A stretch of DNA of 64,000 nt from positions 1-64,000 of the forward strand of contig NZ_REEZ01000008.1 of the NCBI RefSeq assembly GCF_003990445.1, written 5' to 3'. The position numbers were made by a program, and so were the translations under genes. Shown here piece after piece: positions 7,148 to 14,990 of this stretch (positions within the stretch are counted from its first letter, which is position 1; the number at the start of each line of letters is the position of its first letter). Below the pieces are notes generated by a model. That model was given only the letters and a program-made list of their open reading frames with translations, was not told where the DNA came from and did not search any database. This DNA comes from Pararhodobacter zhoushanensis (GTDB lineage: Bacteria; Pseudomonadota; Alphaproteobacteria; Rhodobacterales; Rhodobacteraceae).

Positions 7148-8806
7148 ATGGACCTCGATACGCGTTACCCATGGCGTCGCTTTCTGCCCGAGGGCGTGAC
7201 ACCTGATTACGTCCCCCCCGTCACGACGATGCCGGCGATCTTCGCGCAGGCAACCCGCGCCCATGCCGACCTGCCGCTGCTGGAATATTACGGCGAGATT
7301 ACCCGCTATGATCAGATGGCGCTGCAGGTGTCTCGGATCGCGGCGGCGCTGACGGCGCGGGGGATCGGGCGCGGCGACGTCGTGGCGCTGTATCTGCCCA
7401 ATTGTCCGTGGCACCCTGCCTGGCTGTTCGGCGTCTGGGCTGCCGGGGCTGCCGTCACCCATCTGAGCCCGCTGGACCCGCCCCCCGCGCTGATCCACAA
7501 GATCGCCGACAGTGGTGCCCGCCTGCTGGTCACGCTGTCCGCCGAACCGTTTTGCGCCAATGCCGCAGCGGTGGTGCAGGCAAGGCCCGATCTTGAGCTT
7601 GTGTTGTGCGAAGATCCCGTCGCATTGGCCGGAGCGCCCCACATCGTATCAGCCCCGGCGCAGGATCACGCGGCGTTCATCGCCGTTCCAGCCCCTGCCG
7701 CCCCTGCGGCACCCGTCCAGCCGCAGGATGTCGCGTTGCTGCAATATACCGGCGGCACGACCGGCAAGGCGCGCGCCGCGATTCTGACGCATCGCAACCT
7801 CTCCGCCGCGACGCTGATTTATTCCGAATGGTTCCGCAACGAGGCGCACTCGGGGCCGGGCCAGGCGGTCCTGACATATTCGCCGTTGTTCCACATTCTG
7901 GGGCTGACGACGAACCTGCTGCGCCGGGTGGCCGAGGGCGGTCTGGTCTACCTGCGTCAACGCTTTGATGCTGCCGAGGCGGTGGATCTGATCGAGCGCC
8001 ACCGCATCGGCTCGTTCGGCGGGGTGCCGACGACGTGGATTGCCGTAACCCAGTTGCCGGACATTGACCGGCGCGATCTGACCAGCCTGTCCTATGCCGG
8101 GTCCGGCGGCGCGCCGCTGCCGGTCGAGGTGGAGCGCCGCGTGCGCCAGTTGACCGGGCTTGAGCTGCGCGGCGGCTGGGGCATGACGGAAACCGCCCCG
8201 TCAGGCACCAATATTCCGATGCAGATGCCCGAGGGCAAGGCGGGCACCATCGGCATTCCCCTGCCCGGGGTCGAGGTGCAGATTGTCGCGCTGGACGATC
8301 CGCGCCGCGTGTTGGGTGCCAATGAGACCGGCGAACTGCGCGTGCGCGGCCCCAACGTGACCGCCGGGTATCACAACTGCCCTGACGAAACGCGCGAGGC
8401 TTTCGTGGATGGCTGGTTGCTGACCGGGGACGTAGGGCACCGCGACGCCGACGGCTTCTTCTTTCTGACCGACCGCAAGAAGGAGCTGATCGTGTCCTCA
8501 GGGTTCAACATCTACCCTCTGACGCTTGAGAATGCGATCCACGAGCACCCCGATGTTGCCGACGTCGCGGTGATCGGCATTCCTCATCCGTATCGCGGTG
8601 AGGCCGCCAAAGCGTTCGTGGTCATGCGACCCGGCGCGCAGCCGCTGACGCTGCCGGTGTTGCTCGACTTCCTGAACGGGCGGCTGGGACGGCATGAAAT
8701 GCCTGCCGAGCTGGAGTTGCGCGCTGCGTTGCCGCGCACGGCGGTTGGCAAGACATCGCGCCGCGAGCTGCGCGACGAGGAGATGGCCCGCCGCGCACCT
8801 GCGTGA
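7148..8806 (+). CDS. AMP-forming acyl-CoA ligase
   Basis: 552 aa. The ATG at 7148 is preferred over the one at 7139 because the GGAG ribosome site directly abuts the earlier codon. ANL-family signatures are all present: P-loop 'YTGGTTGKARAAILTHRN', 'GGWGMTETAPSG', the adenylation/hinge region 'LLTGDVGHRDADGFFFLTDR' and the C-terminal catalytic lysine in 'LPRTAVGKTSRREL'. It activates a carboxylic acid to its CoA thioester via an acyl-adenylate. It ends 6 bp from the convergent hydrolase gene. A monooxygenase, esterase and SDR lie nearby, so it may activate the acid freed by ester cleavage. Chain-length or aromatic preference cannot be told. Confidence 0.88.
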   Translation: MDLDTRYPWRRFLPEGVTPDYVPPVTTMPAIFAQATRAHADLPLLEYYGEITRYDQMALQVSRIAAALTARGIGRGDVVALYLPNCPWHPAWLFGVWAAGAAVTHLSPLDPPPALIHKIADSGARLLVTLSAEPFCANAAAVVQARPDLELVLCEDPVALAGAPHIVSAPAQDHAAFIAVPAPAAPAAPVQPQDVALLQYTGGTTGKARAAILTHRNLSAATLIYSEWFRNEAHSGPGQAVLTYSPLFHILGLTTNLLRRVAEGGLVYLRQRFDAAEAVDLIERHRIGSFGGVPTTWIAVTQLPDIDRRDLTSLSYAGSGGAPLPVEVERRVRQLTGLELRGGWGMTETAPSGTNIPMQMPEGKAGTIGIPLPGVEVQIVALDDPRRVLGANETGELRVRGPNVTAGYHNCPDETREAFVDGWLLTGDVGHRDADGFFFLTDRKKELIVSSGFNIYPLTLENAIHEHPDVADVAVIGIPHPYRGEAAKAFVVMRPGAQPLTLPVLLDFLNGRLGRHEMPAELELRAALPRTAVGKTSRRELRDEEMARRAPA

Positions 8807-8812
8807 CGCAGG

Positions 8813-9724
8813 CTATTTCCCCGCCGGGGCTGCGGCACTGCGGGCCACGGTCTGCGCGATGAGATCGGCGATCCGCCCTTCAAGCGCGGTGGGGATGTTA
8901 TGGCCCATGCCCTCGATCTCGACCAGATGCGCGCCCGGTATGTTGGCGGCAGTGTCGCGACCGCCTTCGGGCAGGACAAGCGGATCGCTTAGCCCGTGGA
9001 TTACGGTGCACGGGACTGACAACCGGGCCAGCCCTGCGCGCCGGTCGGGCGCTGCCAGAATTGCCGCATAATGCCGCATCATCCCGGCCGGGCGAAACGC
9101 GCGGTCCAGCGACGCCGCGCTGCGCGCGCGCAGATAGGCCGGATCTTCGGGATAGGCCGGGCTGCCAAGCGCCTGCGCGGATGTCACCGCCTCATCCAGA
9201 TAGGCTTCGCGATCACTCAGCGGCGACGGGCGGCGGCGCGTCAGCAGGCCCTGCGCCTCGGGTGCGGGGCGTGGCAAGGCGGGATTACCGGTCGTTGACA
9301 TGATCGAGGTCAGCGAGGCCACCTTGTGCGGATGGTTGATGGCGATCAGCTGGGCAATCATTCCCCCCATCGAGGCGCCCGCCACATGTGCGGTCTCAAT
9401 GCCGAGTGTGTCCAGCAGCCCGGCCATGTCTGCGGCCATGTCGTCAAGGCGGTACGGCGGGTTCAGAGCTTTGCCCTGAGACTTGGCCGCTATCATGGAT
9501 TGAATATCGGGTATGCCATGCGAGTCGAAGTTTTCCGATTTTCCGGTATCCCGGTGATCGGGTCTGATAACCCTCAAGTCCCGGGCAACAAGCGCTGCGA
9601 CGAAGCTGTCGCTCCAATAGGTCAGTTGCGTGCCAATGCCGCTCAAGAGCAGCAGGGCGGGGGCCTCTTTGCGTCCATCCTCTTCAAAATAGAGGGTAAT
9701 TCCGTTGGATATTGCCTGCGGCAT
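8813..9724 (-). CDS. Alpha/beta-fold hydrolase (esterase/lipase-like)
   Basis: 303 aa from the ATG at 9724 (MPQAISNGI), preceded by an AGAAGGA ribosome site; a longer frame reaches 9922 but runs through AT-rich promoter DNA. The catalytic triad is visible: nucleophile 'GASMGGMIAQ', acid 'VIHGLSDPLV', histidine 'GMGHNIPTAL'; the oxyanion-hole region is 'LLSGIGTQ'. The closest recognisable group is the haloperoxidase/esterase-type hydrolases. It is divergent from the flavin monooxygenase gene 166 bp away. Baeyer-Villiger enzymes make esters and are often encoded beside an esterase, so ester hydrolysis is the favoured role. Confidence 0.85.
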   Translation of the reverse strand: MPQAISNGITLYFEEDGRKEAPALLLLSGIGTQLTYWSDSFVAALVARDLRVIRPDHRDTGKSENFDSHGIPDIQSMIAAKSQGKALNPPYRLDDMAADMAGLLDTLGIETAHVAGASMGGMIAQLIAINHPHKVASLTSIMSTTGNPALPRPAPEAQGLLTRRRPSPLSDREAYLDEAVTSAQALGSPAYPEDPAYLRARSAASLDRAFRPAGMMRHYAAILAAPDRRAGLARLSVPCTVIHGLSDPLVLPEGGRDTAANIPGAHLVEIEGMGHNIPTALEGRIADLIAQTVARSAAAPAGK

Positions 9725-9890
9725 TTGCTTTTCCTTCTGATAATCCGGACCATTTTCGCCGGGCGCTACGGCTGCGCCACGTCCTTGCCAGGATGAATCT
9801 ATGACGGAAACGTCTTGCGGATCAATCTTCATTTGAATTTTGGGTATGGCATTGCTATAGGTCGGCCAACAGCCAGAGGGAGGATGTGTC

Positions 9891-11405
9891 GTGGCCAAGC
9901 CCGATCTCGACGTGATTATCATCGGCGCCGGACTGTCGGGGATCGGCGTTGCGCGCTATCTCAAGAAGCAGTGCCCCGCAAAGCGCTTCGAGATTCTCGA
10001 AAGCAAGCCGCGGATCGGCGGGACGTGGGATCTGTTTCGCTATCCCGGCATCCGCTCGGACAGCGACATGACGACGATGGGCTATGCCTTCAAGCCATGG
10101 ATGGACCGCAAGGCCATCGCTGACGGCGACGCCATCCTGAATTACATCCGCGAGACGGCCGAGGAAAACGACCTGACGCGCCACATCCGGTTCTCGCGCC
10201 GGGTGCGGTCGATCGCGTGGTCATCGGCGCAGCAGATGTGGACGCTCGAGGTCGAACGCGACGGTGCCATCGTGACGCAAACCTGCCGGTTCGTGTTCTC
10301 GGCGGCGGGCTATTATCGGCATCATGAAGGCTATCTGCCGGAATGGCCGGGGTACGAGGATTATCGCGGCACGCTGATCCATCCGCAGTTCTGGCCCGAA
10401 GATTTCGATCACGCGGGCAAAACGATCGCTGTCATCGGGTCGGGCGCGACGGCGGTAACGCTGACCCCCTCGCTGGCGCAAACGGCGGCGCATGTCTATC
10501 AGGTGCAGCGCTCGCCGACCTATATCATCAACCGCCCGTCCGAGGATCGTCTGGCCAACAGCCTGCGCCGCTATCTGCCGGCGAAGCTGGCCTATGCGGC
10601 GGCGCGCTGGCGGACGATCATCGGTGGACGCCGTCGTCGGCAGCGGATGGCGGAGAACATCACCGGCACCCGCAAGATGCTGATCGGTCAGGTCGCCAAG
10701 GCCCTGCCCGAGGGCTACGATTGGAAAACCCATTTCGCCCCCAGCTACATGCCGGGCCAGCAGCGCATCTGTGCGGTGCCTGATGGCGATATGTTCAAGG
10801 TGCTGGCCGATGGCCGCGCTTCGATGGTGACCGGCGTGATCAAGCGCTTCACCGAAACCGGGCTGGAAATGGAGGACGGGACGCGCGTCGATGCCGACGT
10901 CATCGTCACCGCGACCGGGCTGGTGATGGAATCGCTGGGCGGGATGGAGGTCACGGTTGATGGCCAGCCCGTCGATCGCGCCTCGCTGCTGATCTACAAG
11001 GGGTTCATGTATTCGAACCTGCCGAACCTTGTGTATTTTACCGGATATACCAACGCGTCATGGACGCTGAAAGTCGATCTGGTTGCGGCGTTTGCCTGCC
11101 GTCTGCTGCGGTTTATGGACCGCAAGGGTTTCACCCAAGTCTACCCACCGGCCAGCGAGAGCGATCTGCAGAATGTCAGCAGCGCGCTGAAATTCATCTC
11201 AGGCTATGTGGTGCGCGCCGCCGCCCGGCTGCCCAAGCACGGCAAGAGCTTTCCCTGGGTGCATGAGCAGGATTACTTCTGGGACCGTAAGGTGCTCAAG
11301 CGCGGCAAGGTTGATGACGGCTCGCTCCGGTTCTCAACGGGAGAGCCAATCTCGTTGCCCGCAGGCCAGATCGCCACGGCCGAAAAAACACTCGCAGCGG
11401 AATGA
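9891..11405 (+). CDS. Class B flavoprotein monooxygenase (Baeyer-Villiger type)
   Basis: 504 aa from a GTG start (9891). It has the N-terminal FAD Rossmann motif 'IIIGAGLSGIGVARYL', the signature 'RIGGTWDLFRYPGIRSDS', a second nucleotide motif 'IAVIGSGATAVTL', and the Baeyer-Villiger fingerprint [F/Y]xGxxxHxxxWP as 'YRGTLIHPQFWP'. These enzymes use NADPH and O2 to turn ketones into esters or lactones or to oxidise heteroatoms. Neighbours (esterase, SDR, acyl-CoA ligase) suit a ketone degradation route. It ends 38 bp from the convergent tandem TetR gene. Substrate unknown. Confidence 0.9.
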   Translation: MAKPDLDVIIIGAGLSGIGVARYLKKQCPAKRFEILESKPRIGGTWDLFRYPGIRSDSDMTTMGYAFKPWMDRKAIADGDAILNYIRETAEENDLTRHIRFSRRVRSIAWSSAQQMWTLEVERDGAIVTQTCRFVFSAAGYYRHHEGYLPEWPGYEDYRGTLIHPQFWPEDFDHAGKTIAVIGSGATAVTLTPSLAQTAAHVYQVQRSPTYIINRPSEDRLANSLRRYLPAKLAYAAARWRTIIGGRRRRQRMAENITGTRKMLIGQVAKALPEGYDWKTHFAPSYMPGQQRICAVPDGDMFKVLADGRASMVTGVIKRFTETGLEMEDGTRVDADVIVTATGLVMESLGGMEVTVDGQPVDRASLLIYKGFMYSNLPNLVYFTGYTNASWTLKVDLVAAFACRLLRFMDRKGFTQVYPPASESDLQNVSSALKFISGYVVRAAARLPKHGKSFPWVHEQDYFWDRKVLKRGKVDDGSLRFSTGEPISLPAGQIATAEKTLAAE

Positions 11406-11443
11406 CGCCTTCCCTCTGCGCAAAAGCTGCGGGGGGACGCGGT

Positions 11444-12739
11444 TTAGCAGCCGCGCTCGTCGAACAACCCAAAGGCCAGCGTCGCCGCATAGATCTCGAC
11501 CGCCAGATCGGCCGACGGCAGGCGTCGCGCCCAGTGCTGCAGGTCATAGGACGAGTTGATCAACGCAAGCAGGCACTGGCTGGTGATCACCGGGTCCACC
11601 GCGCGGACCGATCCTTCGGCGATGCCGTCCGACAGCATCCCCGCAAAGCGATGAGCGACATGCGCCGAGTGGCGGAATACCTCGTCGCGCAGCTCTGCCG
11701 GCAGTGCCTGCGTGGCGGTCGTGCGCAAGAACGGGAACTGGCCGTCGAACTGAATGGTCAGCAGGCTGGCAAGGCAGGCGGTCAGCCTGCCCCAATAGGT
11801 TTCCGTCAGGCCGAGCGCATCGCGCTGGTGCTGCAACAGGCGCGCATAGCTGGTGCGGAAGCAGTTGAGCACCAGCTCATCCTTGCTGTCCATGTGGTGA
11901 TAGAAGCTGCCCTTCGACAGCTTGAGCAGGCCGGCGATCTCATCGACCGAGGCACCGCGATAACCGCGATCGTTGATCAGGACGGTGGCCGCGCGCAAAT
12001 AGGCGGTCTGGCTGTCCTCATCGGCATTCGCGGTCAGGTCGAGCGGACCCCAGGGGGCAATCGGCCCGCTCTGCCAGAGCGCGCCCGGTGTGGCGAAGCC
12101 GTGTCGCAGCAGATCCATCAGGCGGTCATGGATGCGGTCGAAATCGCCCAGATCGTATTGCGGCAACCAGGCGCGCATCCAGTGGATCACATCCAGAAGC
12201 ACCTGACCGGCGGCCACGCGCCGCGCCGAGGTCAGCGGATCGTCCATCGGGCCAAAGAACCGGCCAACGCGCCAGATCATCACCTGATAGCGCTTCAGCA
12301 GGCGCTCGCGCTCGGGTTCCTCGATAGCGCGCAGGTCGCCAAGCACGGCAATCATCGGCTGTGTTCCGAGCCGGACGGCGGCGGAATGGTCCAGCCGCAA
12401 GCGAATCAGGCGGCTGACGCGGGCATCCGGCGTCGGCTCTTCGGCGGCGCTCAGGATCATCTGGTCCAGCGTGTCGATGGCCTGTTCCAGTGCCGCAACA
12501 GCCAGCTGCTCCTTGCGGCGAAAATAGTAGGTGATCGAGGTGGTGTTCATGCCCACCGCCTCACCGACGGCGACAAAGGTCAGACCGCGGACGCCAAAGT
12601 CGTTAATCAGCCGCGCCGCCGCATCCAGAATCCGCGCGCGCGTCTTCTGAAACCGGTCCGATGTGCGGGGCTGGTCGGGGCTGAGACTCTGCAAGGGCTC
12701 TCCGTTTTTCAAGCGAGGCACCGGATCGGCTGCGGCCAT
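11444..12739 (-). CDS. Tandem TetR-family regulator: two TetR units fused in one chain
   Basis: 431 aa, about twice the usual TetR length. The first HTH spans about residues 33-80 ('KTRARILDAAARLINDFG ... TTSITYYFRRKEQL') and the second about 245-290 ('AYLRAATVLINDRGYRG ... SKGSFYHHMDSKDEL'). Each is followed by a ligand/dimer region of about 150 residues. The frame is continuous with no internal stop, so this is one gene and not two adjacent ORFs. It is divergent from an SDR gene with 54 bp between start codons and convergent with the monooxygenase gene. It may fold as a pseudo-dimer with two ligand pockets. Likely targets are the SDR/AbrB genes and perhaps the monooxygenase. Confidence 0.9.
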   Translation of the reverse strand: MAAADPVPRLKNGEPLQSLSPDQPRTSDRFQKTRARILDAAARLINDFGVRGLTFVAVGEAVGMNTTSITYYFRRKEQLAVAALEQAIDTLDQMILSAAEEPTPDARVSRLIRLRLDHSAAVRLGTQPMIAVLGDLRAIEEPERERLLKRYQVMIWRVGRFFGPMDDPLTSARRVAAGQVLLDVIHWMRAWLPQYDLGDFDRIHDRLMDLLRHGFATPGALWQSGPIAPWGPLDLTANADEDSQTAYLRAATVLINDRGYRGASVDEIAGLLKLSKGSFYHHMDSKDELVLNCFRTSYARLLQHQRDALGLTETYWGRLTACLASLLTIQFDGQFPFLRTTATQALPAELRDEVFRHSAHVAHRFAGMLSDGIAEGSVRAVDPVITSQCLLALINSSYDLQHWARRLPSADLAVEIYAATLAFGLFDERGC

Positions 12740-12758
12740 CGGGCCGATTACGTCACCC

Positions 12759-12769
12759 GGTTTTAAACC
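12759..12769. promoter_or_regulatory. Candidate operator of the tandem TetR: GGTTT-T-AAACC
   Basis: A perfect 5-bp-arm inverted repeat with a one-base centre lies in the 54-bp gap between the divergent tetR-type gene (start 12739) and the SDR gene (start 12794). TetR proteins usually bind palindromes in such a gap. The SDR ribosome site AGGAGGGG follows at 12778-12785. Confidence 0.45.
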
Positions 12770-12793
12770 AGTTATCCAGGAGGGGATACGTCA

Positions 12794-13657
12794 ATGGACG
12801 CCACACAAGGCATTTTGCACGGCAAGGTCATCGTGATCACGGGCGCAGCGTCGGGGATCGGGCGCGCCTCGGCGCTGATGTTCGCGCGTCAGGGCGCGGC
12901 GATTGTTGCCTGTGACCGCGATGCGGCCGTCAGCGCGGTCGCTGACGCGATCACCGGCAACGGCGGACAGGCAGTGTCGATGACAATGGACGCCGGTAGC
13001 GAGGCCGACGTCATCGCAGCGGTCGATGCGGCGGTTGCCGGGTTCGGCGGGTTGGACGGCTATTTTGCCAACGCTGGCATTTCGGGCGGACCCAGCGGCG
13101 GCTATTTCGATGCCACGACCGAGCTGTGGGCGGAGGTGCTGCGCATCAACGTCATCGGCCCGGCGCTGGCGGTCAAGCATGCGGTCCCCGCTTTTCTGAA
13201 GCGCGGCGGCGGCAGTATCGTTGTGACGGCCTCGGTCGCGGGCTTGCGCGCCGGTGCGGGCCCGGCGCCCTATTCGGCCTCGAAAGCGGCGGCAATCAAC
13301 CTTGTCCAGACAGCCGCGCAGGCCGTGGCAGGGACCGGTATTCGCGTGAACGGCATCTGCCCGGGCCTGTCCGAAACCGGGATGACCAGCCGGCTCTACG
13401 CCATGGCCCGCGCTGCGGGACAAGAGGCGAATCTGGGCATCCGCAACCCGTTGCGGCGCGGCAGCGCCCCCGAAGAGATCGCCAGTGCGGCGCTGTTTCT
13501 GTTTTCGGACATGAGCAGTTTCGTCAACGGCGAGGCGCTGGTTGTCGATGGCGGCCTGGCCTCGTCGCATCCCTATAGCGAGATGGCCGACAAGCAGAAG
13601 CTGGCGTTGATCGACGATCTGCGCGCGCGGATGACGGAACAGCACGCGGCGGGCTGA
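12794..13657 (+). CDS. SDR-family NAD(P)-dependent oxidoreductase
   Basis: 287 aa, classical short-chain dehydrogenase. The cofactor motif is '[17 protein letters not shown]', the structural 'ANAGI' motif follows, and the catalytic YxxxK is in 'PYSASKAAAINLV' with the preceding serine in 'TASVAGL'. Length is slightly above the usual 250 because of a C-terminal tail. A strong AGGAGGGG site is 8 nt before the ATG. It is divergent from the tandem TetR and probably cotranscribed with the AbrB-type gene 29 bp downstream. Alcohol/ketone interconversion next to the monooxygenase and esterase fits a pathway role; the substrate is not predictable. Confidence 0.88.
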   Translation: MDATQGILHGKVIVITGAASGIGRASALMFARQGAAIVACDRDAAVSAVADAITGNGGQAVSMTMDAGSEADVIAAVDAAVAGFGGLDGYFANAGISGGPSGGYFDATTELWAEVLRINVIGPALAVKHAVPAFLKRGGGSIVVTASVAGLRAGAGPAPYSASKAAAINLVQTAAQAVAGTGIRVNGICPGLSETGMTSRLYAMARAAGQEANLGIRNPLRRGSAPEEIASAALFLFSDMSSFVNGEALVVDGGLASSHPYSEMADKQKLALIDDLRARMTEQHAAG

Positions 13658-13686
13658 GTCCCGCGCAGGCGCACAGGAGAAGTCAG

Positions 13687-14799
13687 GTGTTCAACGGAAA
13701 GATTCCCGCCGTCGGCGTCGGTTCGGTCCTCGGGGCGGCGGGTACGCTGGCTTTGGCCCTTGTCGGCGGCATAATCGCCAAACTGCTGCACCTGCCGTTG
13801 GCTTGGCTGCTGGGTGCGGTGCTGGCAACTGGCTTGTGGTCTGCCTGTGGCTGGCGGATCGCAGGGACGCTGCCCAGCGTGCCGGGCGTGTCGAAAGCGG
13901 TGGCGATCCCCTTGCTCGGGGTCGCCATCGGCAGCGGTTTCACGCCGCAGATCGTGGAGCAGATGCCGTCGTGGTGGCCGACGATTCTGGGGCTGTTGCT
14001 CTATCTGCCGCTGGTCCACTGGCTGTGCTACCGCATCTTTTTGCTCTCACCCCATATTTCGGCCCCGACCGCATTCTATTCCGCAGTGCCCGGCGGGTTG
14101 GTCGAGTCGGTACAGATGGGCGAAGCTGCGGGCGGTGATGTGCAGATGATGACGCTGCTTCACCTGCTGCGGCTGATTGCCTGCGTCGTCTTCATTCCGC
14201 TGGGTATGGGGGTGATGGCGGGTCAGGGCGTTTCGGGCACGGTGGCGACGCGCCCTGCGGGCGAGTTCCTGCTGCACCACATCCCCGAGCTGCTGGCCGT
14301 GATCGGCATCGGTCTGCTGGCGGGTCGTATTCTGCGTCTGCCCGCCGGCTATTTCTTTGGCCCGCTGATGGTCAGTGTCATCGCGCATGGCGCGGGCTGG
14401 AGCACCTTCGTGATGCCGGGATGGGTGATCATCTTCGCGCAGGTTGTTCTCGGCGCCGGGCTGGGCGTTCGCTTCGCGGGCATGCCGCGCGCCAAGCTGG
14501 GCATCGCCTTGCAAAGCACGCTGTTCACCGCAGCGGCGATCTATGCGTTTGCGGCGGTGACTTCCTTTGTGTTGGGCAAGATCAGCGGGATTTCGCCCTA
14601 TGAGATCTTCCTTGCCTATGCGCCCGGCGGGATAGCCGAGATGTCATTGATCGCCGTGGCGATGAACCAGAACGCGATTTTCGTGTCTTGCCACCACCTG
14701 TTACGAATCATGTTCGCCATCATCGGCGTCAGGCTTTTGTGGCGCGGCAGACCGTTCGCGCCGGGAATTGGTGAAAGCCAGAAACGCGATTTCGGCTGA
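13687..14799 (+). CDS. AbrB-family membrane protein (putative transporter)
   Basis: 370 aa from a GTG at 13687. Composition is strongly hydrophobic with about ten predicted membrane segments arranged as two repeats, and the family motif 'APTAFYSAVPGGLVESVQMG' appears in the first repeat with a related 'AYAPGGIAEMSLIAVAM' in the second. This is the AbrB/'ammonia monooxygenase regulator' family (PF05145), whose members are integral membrane proteins of uncertain function despite the name, often placed beside catabolic genes and probably transporters. It follows the SDR gene by 29 bp, so cotranscription is likely. A hairpin terminator follows at 14827. Confidence 0.82.
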   Translation: MFNGKIPAVGVGSVLGAAGTLALALVGGIIAKLLHLPLAWLLGAVLATGLWSACGWRIAGTLPSVPGVSKAVAIPLLGVAIGSGFTPQIVEQMPSWWPTILGLLLYLPLVHWLCYRIFLLSPHISAPTAFYSAVPGGLVESVQMGEAAGGDVQMMTLLHLLRLIACVVFIPLGMGVMAGQGVSGTVATRPAGEFLLHHIPELLAVIGIGLLAGRILRLPAGYFFGPLMVSVIAHGAGWSTFVMPGWVIIFAQVVLGAGLGVRFAGMPRAKLGIALQSTLFTAAAIYAFAAVTSFVLGKISGISPYEIFLAYAPGGIAEMSLIAVAMNQNAIFVSCHHLLRIMFAIIGVRLLWRGRPFAPGIGESQKRDFG

Positions 14800-14826
14800 G
14801 CGCCCAGCACGATGCGAACCGGGATA

Positions 14827-14857
14827 CCGCCCTGCGCAAGCGCGCAAGGGCGGCTTT
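14827..14857 (+). terminator. Rho-independent terminator after the AbrB gene
   Basis: A stem CCGCCCT-GCGC / GCGC-A-AGGGCGG with loop AAGC (14827-14853, one bulged A) is followed by CTTT. It lies 28 bp after the AbrB stop and before the ABC transporter promoter region, an AT-rich stretch at 14880-14940. Confidence 0.65.
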
Positions 14858-14990
14858 CCGGTACGCGGCAAAATCCAGAAATGACAGTAAGAAAATATGC
14901 TTTTAGAATATTGAGTATAGTTTTTCGTTGCTGGGTTTGTTAGGCTCGCTCAAGGCCGTTGGGAGAGTGGCCAGTATGGGAGGATGCAAT

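Noticed and set aside
11444-12739. Tandem TetR as two separate genes
   Set aside because: No stop codon or frame break separates the halves, and no ribosome site precedes the second HTH, so one continuous gene is the simpler reading.
11402-12766. 454-codon ORF opposite the tandem TetR gene
   Set aside because: Antisense shadow of a well-supported gene. The same reasoning rejects long frames at 5619-7148, 21102-22619, 36149-37903, 47930-49189, 50968-52677 and 60739-61974.
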